Shown: positions 58,232-64,000 of the stretch, in pieces
How the letters are laid out: each line of letters opens with the position of its first letter
How positions within the stretch are numbered: position 1 is the stretch's first letter
Assembly (NCBI GenBank): GCA_032173965.1
Contig: CM063288.1
Span: forward strand, 24,088,001 to 24,152,000
Length of the DNA stretch: 64,000 bases
From: Sitta carolinensis
Lineage: Eukaryota; Chordata; Aves; Passeriformes; Sittidae
Direction of reading: 5' to 3'
The notes under the pieces: generated by a model
Seen by the model: the letters and a program-made list of their open reading frames with translations, nothing else
The model's database searches: none
Told to the model about the DNA's origin: nothing
Made by a program: the position numbers and the translations under genes

Positions 58232-61200
58232 AAAGCCATCATGTGTTAGACTGCTTTCTGTGAAGTCACCCCTCCTCTAATGAGGTTTTAATATGCTTGT
58301 AGCCAGAATTTTCTCTGCAACCAGCACACAGAGAGCAAGATGACTTTTTTTGGTGGTTTGGCAGTGGGATAAAGCTTCAGAGTGCATCCAGCCAGGTAAT
58401 ATGAAGGAAACTTTTCATCCATTTCATAACAGTGCCTGGAATTACAAGATCCTAATTCTTTTCAAACTTTAAACAAATGGCCTTGAGCTTCTTAAGAAGG
58501 AATTTTTGGGCTTTGTTATTTTAAGCTAGTTATGTCTGAAGGGAACCACATGCTGTCGTCTCAAGCCTAACTTAACAAGCTGTTAAAAAACTTGCACAAC
58601 TGTGTGCAAATAAACAGCTGTTAAAACCACCCAACCAACAGAGAAGCCAAATCTGATAGAAATGAAACAGCAGAAACTATGTTCATATTTATTCAAATGC
58701 CAAAATTACATGGGATTTTTCCCTTATTCCCCCCCTCTTCCATTCTAAGTTGAACTGATTCAGATTTCTTAGGTGGAGGGGGTAGAGAGCCCTGAGAAGC
58801 ATCTGGGTTATGAAGAGGTAAGAGATCTCTGAAAAAAATAAAAGCCAGGCTATTCTGTTTGAGATTTGTTTGCCATTGTGTCTTCCTGTGCACTTGTGCA
58901 GGTGTGTGAACCTTTGAGGATTACTACTATGTTGTATCTTAGCTTTTTCTCAGATTGTGATTATTCAGAAAGACATGTGGGCTGCTGAGCCTGTCAATGA
59001 ATTCACTGTAGCCATCATGGAAAGGCAAGCATTGGCCTCACCCAGGATGCATTTGGTATACAAGGTGCCTTTCTTAGAGTCAACCTCAGCGCAACATTTG
59101 CATAGTCTGCAACATCCATTTAAGTTGGTTTTTCTGAAATGCCTTTACTTGCTTTGAAGAGAAAAATGGTGAGCAACGTTGTCCTTTTGTAAGCAAAAAA
59201 AGGTTGAAGAAACAGTGAGCTCTTGCATTTGTTAGTGCTATAACTGACTGGAAGGCACACAGCCTCGCTGTTCCTTATGGCTCTGCACATTCACCAGCCC
59301 AGAGCTCAGCAGCTGGACTTTGGATCCACTCCATCCACTAACCAAAACTGCATGTGTGGCTGTATACCTGTCCTCTCTGTGCCTGTGATGGGTCCTCGTT
59401 TTACTGAGGAATAGGGAAGAAGGTTTTAAAGCAGAACTCCTGCAGCCAGGCCACAATCTGTAGAAAAATTTCATTTGTGCTCTCCTTTCTCTCTTCTGCT
59501 CAAACCCATCTCTCTCCCAAAATCAGAGGACACTGACCTTTAACCTTTCACAAGCACTTCTTGAAGCCTTGCCTTGGTTTGCCCATACACACTTCTTTTT
59601 GGAGAAACAGGAAATCAGCTTGTGCTATTTTAATCTTGGTGCTTTCATATAAATATGTGCTATTATTTTTAACAACCTTGCGGAAGGAAAAATATGTTTA
59701 CAAGCACCAAAAAATGTGTCTCCAGTACAAAAAATTAACCTAAGAAACAGTGATGGAAACTTGATGCTACCTCATAGAGACTGTAAGGTAATGACACTGT
59801 TGTTCATGTTACTTTCATTGGTCTGATGCTTACTTCCATCTGTGCAAAAGATAAAGGAGGTGTCTATGTCATCTTTTCATAGATATTACTAGTCAACATT
59901 TTTGGGATGGCTGAGTTGAATAATTAAAGGGCTAAATAGCACAGTTCTTCATGCCTCACATCCTTCACACTCTGGTGTAAAGCACAGCCATAATCATGGC
60001 AGGAACTTGGTTGAGGACAAATAAAAGTGAAAGGGTAACATAGCTGGAATTTCTTCTTCAAGTCTCCCACTATGATAATCTTATTCCATCCAAACACTTA
60101 TTTCAAGCAACCACAGTATGTCTCACTAAAATTTTTACTGGACACATTAACTGCACATTAATGGCTCTTGCATAGCTGATGTATTTGTAGCTCTAGGGGA
60201 AGGAAAAGCAAGGCCACTTTGATATCAGTTTATGTAACACAGATTTTGTTTCTTGGAAGGCTTGAGGCCATTAAGAGTATAAACTAACCTGGAATATGTT
60301 CCATATGGCAGTTTCTCAGGTATTGTGATAGCTAATCCAAGTTAATAATTAAAATCCACTTCTATCACTCTTTCCCTCAGGATGCAAGAAATGGTCGGAG
60401 GTTTCCTTTTAACATCAAATCATCTTTTCCTGAGTATGTGGTCCTGTCCTTACTACCACAGCATACTCGTATTTTATTGTGTAATATTTCATCTGGATAA
60501 ACTAGCAAAAGGAAGGAGAGTTCATTTGTTCTCTAAGACACTTTTTTAATAAAATGAGCCCACGGTGATATCAGTGATTGATGGAGCACTGAAAGCACTG
60601 AGAGCCCTAAGACCCTGTCTCCAGAATAGCAGTAGAATATGTCCTCTGCTCCTTTTCTCCTAGCTGCACATTTGATGATGTTTTTATCTTGGTTTGGGCA
60701 GCCACAGAGATGCTGTTCTTGTGCTGAGCAGCTGCTGTGCTCAGCATGAAGTATTTTTGGATGTCCATGCTGGAGGGACTTTCAGAGGTTGGTATAAGAG
60801 TAGCCATGAAAGTAAGATTAAGCTCAGAAACCCGGTTTCATGCCCTTGGGGCATTTCACCTCCTCGGTTATAAAACACGAGGTTTTTGTCTGCCTGCCTG
60901 GCAGGATGCTGCGAGCTCAAGAACACTGGATGGTGCATCCCCTATATTGAGCCCATAAAGGGAACTGTCACCAATAAAAACACAGGAACTTCCTGTAAAT
61001 ACTCAGAAACCTGAACTTTCAAAATTATTCTACTTCAGGCTTGTCTGTTGGGATTTTCTGCCCATAAAAAGTTCTGCTAGGAAAAGAAGGCCATGCATAA
61101 AATGGAGAATATTCCAGAGTTCTCCTTCAGTATTTGGAGATAGGTCTTTGGTGTCCTATCACCAAACCAAAAGAAAAGGTTTAGACTGGATTACCTAAAA

Positions 61201-62470
61201 CGTGAAAGAAAAGAAGTGCAATTTCTACTTGGCAGGGCAGCTTCTCCTCACAGGTATAGGTGGAGTTGTAAAGAGCTGCTCATGGCAGAACTGCAATTTA
61301 GTGACTCTTGGATGTGACCACCAGCTAATCTTCACAAGGATCCCACAATATCAACTGATTTCCTTTGGCCTAAAAATGCCAAACTAAAAAGACTTTACTT
61401 AAAAAATTTCCAAAGACATGTTGCAGGAGAAGTTGGAGATTCAGGAAGATCTGTCTGCAGATGCTTTCACATACTGTCAGGAGTGGTGTCCAACCTGCTC
61501 TCTGGCATGTGGGCTGATGGACTTTCCCTGTGCCAAAGATTTTCATGTTCTGTGTTTTTTCTACTGCATAACTGTCAGACAGCTTTGGAGTTCACAGTGG
61601 GAGCATTCAGATGTAGTGCAGCTGTGCCTGTTGCTCCAACTACTTTCTATCCCAGGCAGGTCACAGAACAAGACAAAAAGCAGCTGTGCTACCAGACCAT
61701 GAGTCACAAAGCATCTTCCACCTGGGAAGAAAATGGTTGCATCAGTAGATTATGTGAATTGATTTTCCAAAGTCATTAGGAAAATGATAATCAGTTAATT
61801 TCTACTTGATATTGTGAACTGCATGACTAGAGGTAGCCCATTGCTTATATGGGCAATACTTTTGAATTAAGAAGTTATTTTCCATATTTTTACTAACATG
61901 AGATAATAAGCTAAGTTAAACACCTTTGCTGAGTGTGCATCTGACTTCAGATTTCAGCAACTTATTACTGAATATTTACCAATGAAAATTTTTATTAATG
62001 GAAATAGCTAATCAGTCAAAACAAGGTTTATGGGTTTTCTCAATTAATGCATGTTCATGGCAAAGTTTGGCTTGTGATAAAAGGAAAAAAAAATGGCGAA
62101 TTTTGAACATCATCCGCTTTTTCTTCTGTCACAACTTTTCAGGTATTTAGAACCAGCGGTCTTCTCCTTTCAAAGCCTTAAGTGTCAGATTTGCTGACAC
62201 CTGGGACCAGAGCTGCTGCCAGCCTGGCGAGATTTGCCAGATTTCTGCCCATATCCAGCGTCTGAGGGGGTGAATGCTGCACCAGCCTCAAAGAACTTTG
62301 CTTTATTTCCTCCTTCCTTTTGGATTAATACTTTATGGGAAAATAGACTTTGAATCTGTATAACTGACAGGTTTGTTAGTGCTTATCAGATAGCTTAAAA
62401 TTCAGAAGCAGCAAGCACACACACCGTTCTCTCCGGGGAAAAGACCTACCTGCAGAAATTTACCTGATTC

Positions 62471-62487
62471 TATTTATTTATTTATTA
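62471..62487. repeat. Short (TTTA)n simple repeat
   Basis: About four TTTA units in a row in AT-rich DNA. Confidence 0.8.
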
Positions 62488-64000
62488 TTACATTATTTCT
62501 TTAGCAGACCTGGAATAATTACATTTGATTTTTAATCACTATAATTTTCATATTTCTCAGAGGAATGCAATAACAGAAGTCAAGTTACCAGGTACATTTT
62601 ACATCTTCTAAAACCACCCCCAGCAGGGGGGAACAGCAGCTTTCCACTTCTAGTCATGGAGCAGTGCTGCCTCTCCTATAGCAGTTCACTGGTTTTAAGA
62701 TGTTTGGACTTGTAATGAATTTTTGCTATTGGTTGTTGGAAGATAGCACCTATATATTAATTTATTAAACACACCACAACTCTGTAGTGGTTTTTGTAAA
62801 CTCTGGGTAACGGGCCAATCTAAACAAGTTTAGTGTTGGTTCTCTGAAACTGCCTTATCATCCTCTGAGGAGGGTGCCCAGAGCTCTGAGGTGTCTTTTT
62901 GTCCTCACTCATTCTAAGAGTAAAATTTGGCTGCGCCCAAGGGCAAGAACTCACTCCCAAAGTCCTTCTGGAGAGTCAGAATAATGTTCCTTGGAAATTG
63001 GTGGGACAGTCCCTGCAGCACTCGGAATAGTACAGAATGCTCTCTTCAGGGCAAACAGTTTGGAAAGGCTAAATTACTTAAAATCCCATTTATACAGCAA
63101 ACCAGTGTAGTCAAGGAAGAGTAGGAGAGTCAAGAATCTAGCAGTGTTTAATATACCTTTGCAAGGATTATTTGATAGTCTCTTATTTTTGTGATATTTA
63201 GAAGAGAGAATTGCTGTCTTTTAGCAAAGAGTAAAAAATACTTGGGTACTGCACTGCAACTAGTGACTTTATATGAAGACAAATTCCTGAGGCTGGAATA
63301 TTGTGACTGGTCTGAAAAAATGTTGCACATTCTTCTTTCTTCATTTAAATAGAAGCAGCATGGAAATTTTGCAAAGAATGGGGGTGGAAGAAATGTTTTC
63401 TGTTTTCCAAAAGTGGGCGAGAGGTTGAAATACAATTGCAATTAAATTTTTTGCGTGACCTTGATGTAGAGATGAAGCTTGTTTGGATGGACTTTTTCAC
63501 TACTTTATTTTAATTGTCTCAATCACAGTTTTTTAGACCTTATACACTCTACTCAGAGATGAATAGGAGCTTAGCTAGCAGCTAAATTGAAAACTGTTCA
63601 ACTTTGTTGAAAGCTGAGTATTTAATTTTCCAGCAAGCTCCAAGCTCAGCTAATGCATATATTCACAATGTAAATGCTGTCACAGCATTGGTTTTCAAAA
63701 ACTGGTATATTAGGATACACATTAATGCACGAAGGACTGGCTGCAGTTTGGATGTTGCAAAAAATAGTGATCTATATTTAGAGCAATTTATTTCCTCTTC
63801 TGACAGACTTCTGAAGTGGGAATTCTTTTTCAATCTTTACTGCTGAGCGCCCTGGGACCTTTTCTTGAGGCAAATCAGCTTTCACCTGGCGGAAGTGGAT
63901 GAGAAGGGTGGTTTGAATTCTGTCACTGCAGCCAGCACGGATCCTCAGTGCTGACTGACTCTGCTCTCTTTGGAGTCAGACGGAAAACAGCAGCTGATGC

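Larger units (their letters stand above)
55900..64000. other. Intergenic DNA to the right edge, nothing firmly recognised
   Basis: Mostly AT-rich. The longest frame is 174 codons on the minus strand (56,539-57,063), with no recognisable domain. Simple repeats (GTTT)n at 58,211-58,231 and (TTTA)n at 62,471-62,487 are present. ITPRID2 would be expected further right from vertebrate synteny, but no exon of it was recognised. Confidence 0.6.

Noticed and set aside
60870..61000. TTATAAAA followed about 100 bp later by CAATAAAAACAC, LTR-like order
   Set aside because: No TG...CA inverted termini or boundaries could be found, and both motifs are common in AT-rich DNA.
1..64000. Exons of CERKL or ITPRID2, tRNA genes, known microRNAs, CRISPR arrays
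   Set aside because: The flanking genes are expected from synteny but no exon was recognisable. No cloverleaf with A and B boxes was seen, and no spaced repeat array exists.

Overview
This 64 kb window looks like vertebrate nuclear DNA from a bird. The evidence is a complete NEUROD1 gene, a CR1 retrotransposon 3' end with the avian terminal ATTCTATGATTCT, and a short retroviral LTR. The many small, recently active insertions would fit a passerine, but the order is not proven. There is no prokaryotic, plasmid or phage content. Apart from NEUROD1 I find no protein-coding gene I can support.

Layout. 1-4,240 is AT-rich intergenic DNA. 4,240-4,640 is a small CpG-rich patch built on a 55-bp minisatellite. 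NEUROD1 lies on the minus strand from about 8,459 (inferred transcription start) to about 4,665 (inferred cleavage site). It has a short noncoding exon 1, one intron of about 1.1 kb, and exon 2 carrying 9 nt of leader, the whole 363-codon reading frame and a U-rich 3' UTR of about 1.46 kb. A TATA box, GC boxes and several E-boxes lie just upstream. CpG-rich sequence continues in patches to about 11,650, so the gene sits in a broad CpG-rich domain, as expected for a developmental regulator. From 11,650 to 64,000 the window is a gene desert of AT-rich DNA. It contains possible conserved regulatory elements (strongest by eye at 11.05-11.22, 11.65-12.5 and 19.55-20.25 kb), a purine-rich minisatellite at 20.4-20.8 kb, homopolymer tracts, two striking inverted repeats (31,562 and 37,856), a CR1 fragment at 48.5-48.8 kb and an antisense solo LTR at 55.6-55.9 kb.

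Context. From known vertebrate synteny, CERKL should lie beyond the left edge (downstream of NEUROD1) and ITPRID2/SSFA2 beyond the right edge. I recognised no exon of either. The only biology the window supports firmly is a proneural bHLH transcription factor gene with its promoter and a large candidate regulatory territory. I did not find a new multi-gene system. The more notable observations are a 9-codon upstream ORF in the NEUROD1 leader, alanine tracts in its activation domain, a palindrome of paired GATA motifs in an upstream CpG island, and a 24-bp perfect palindrome.
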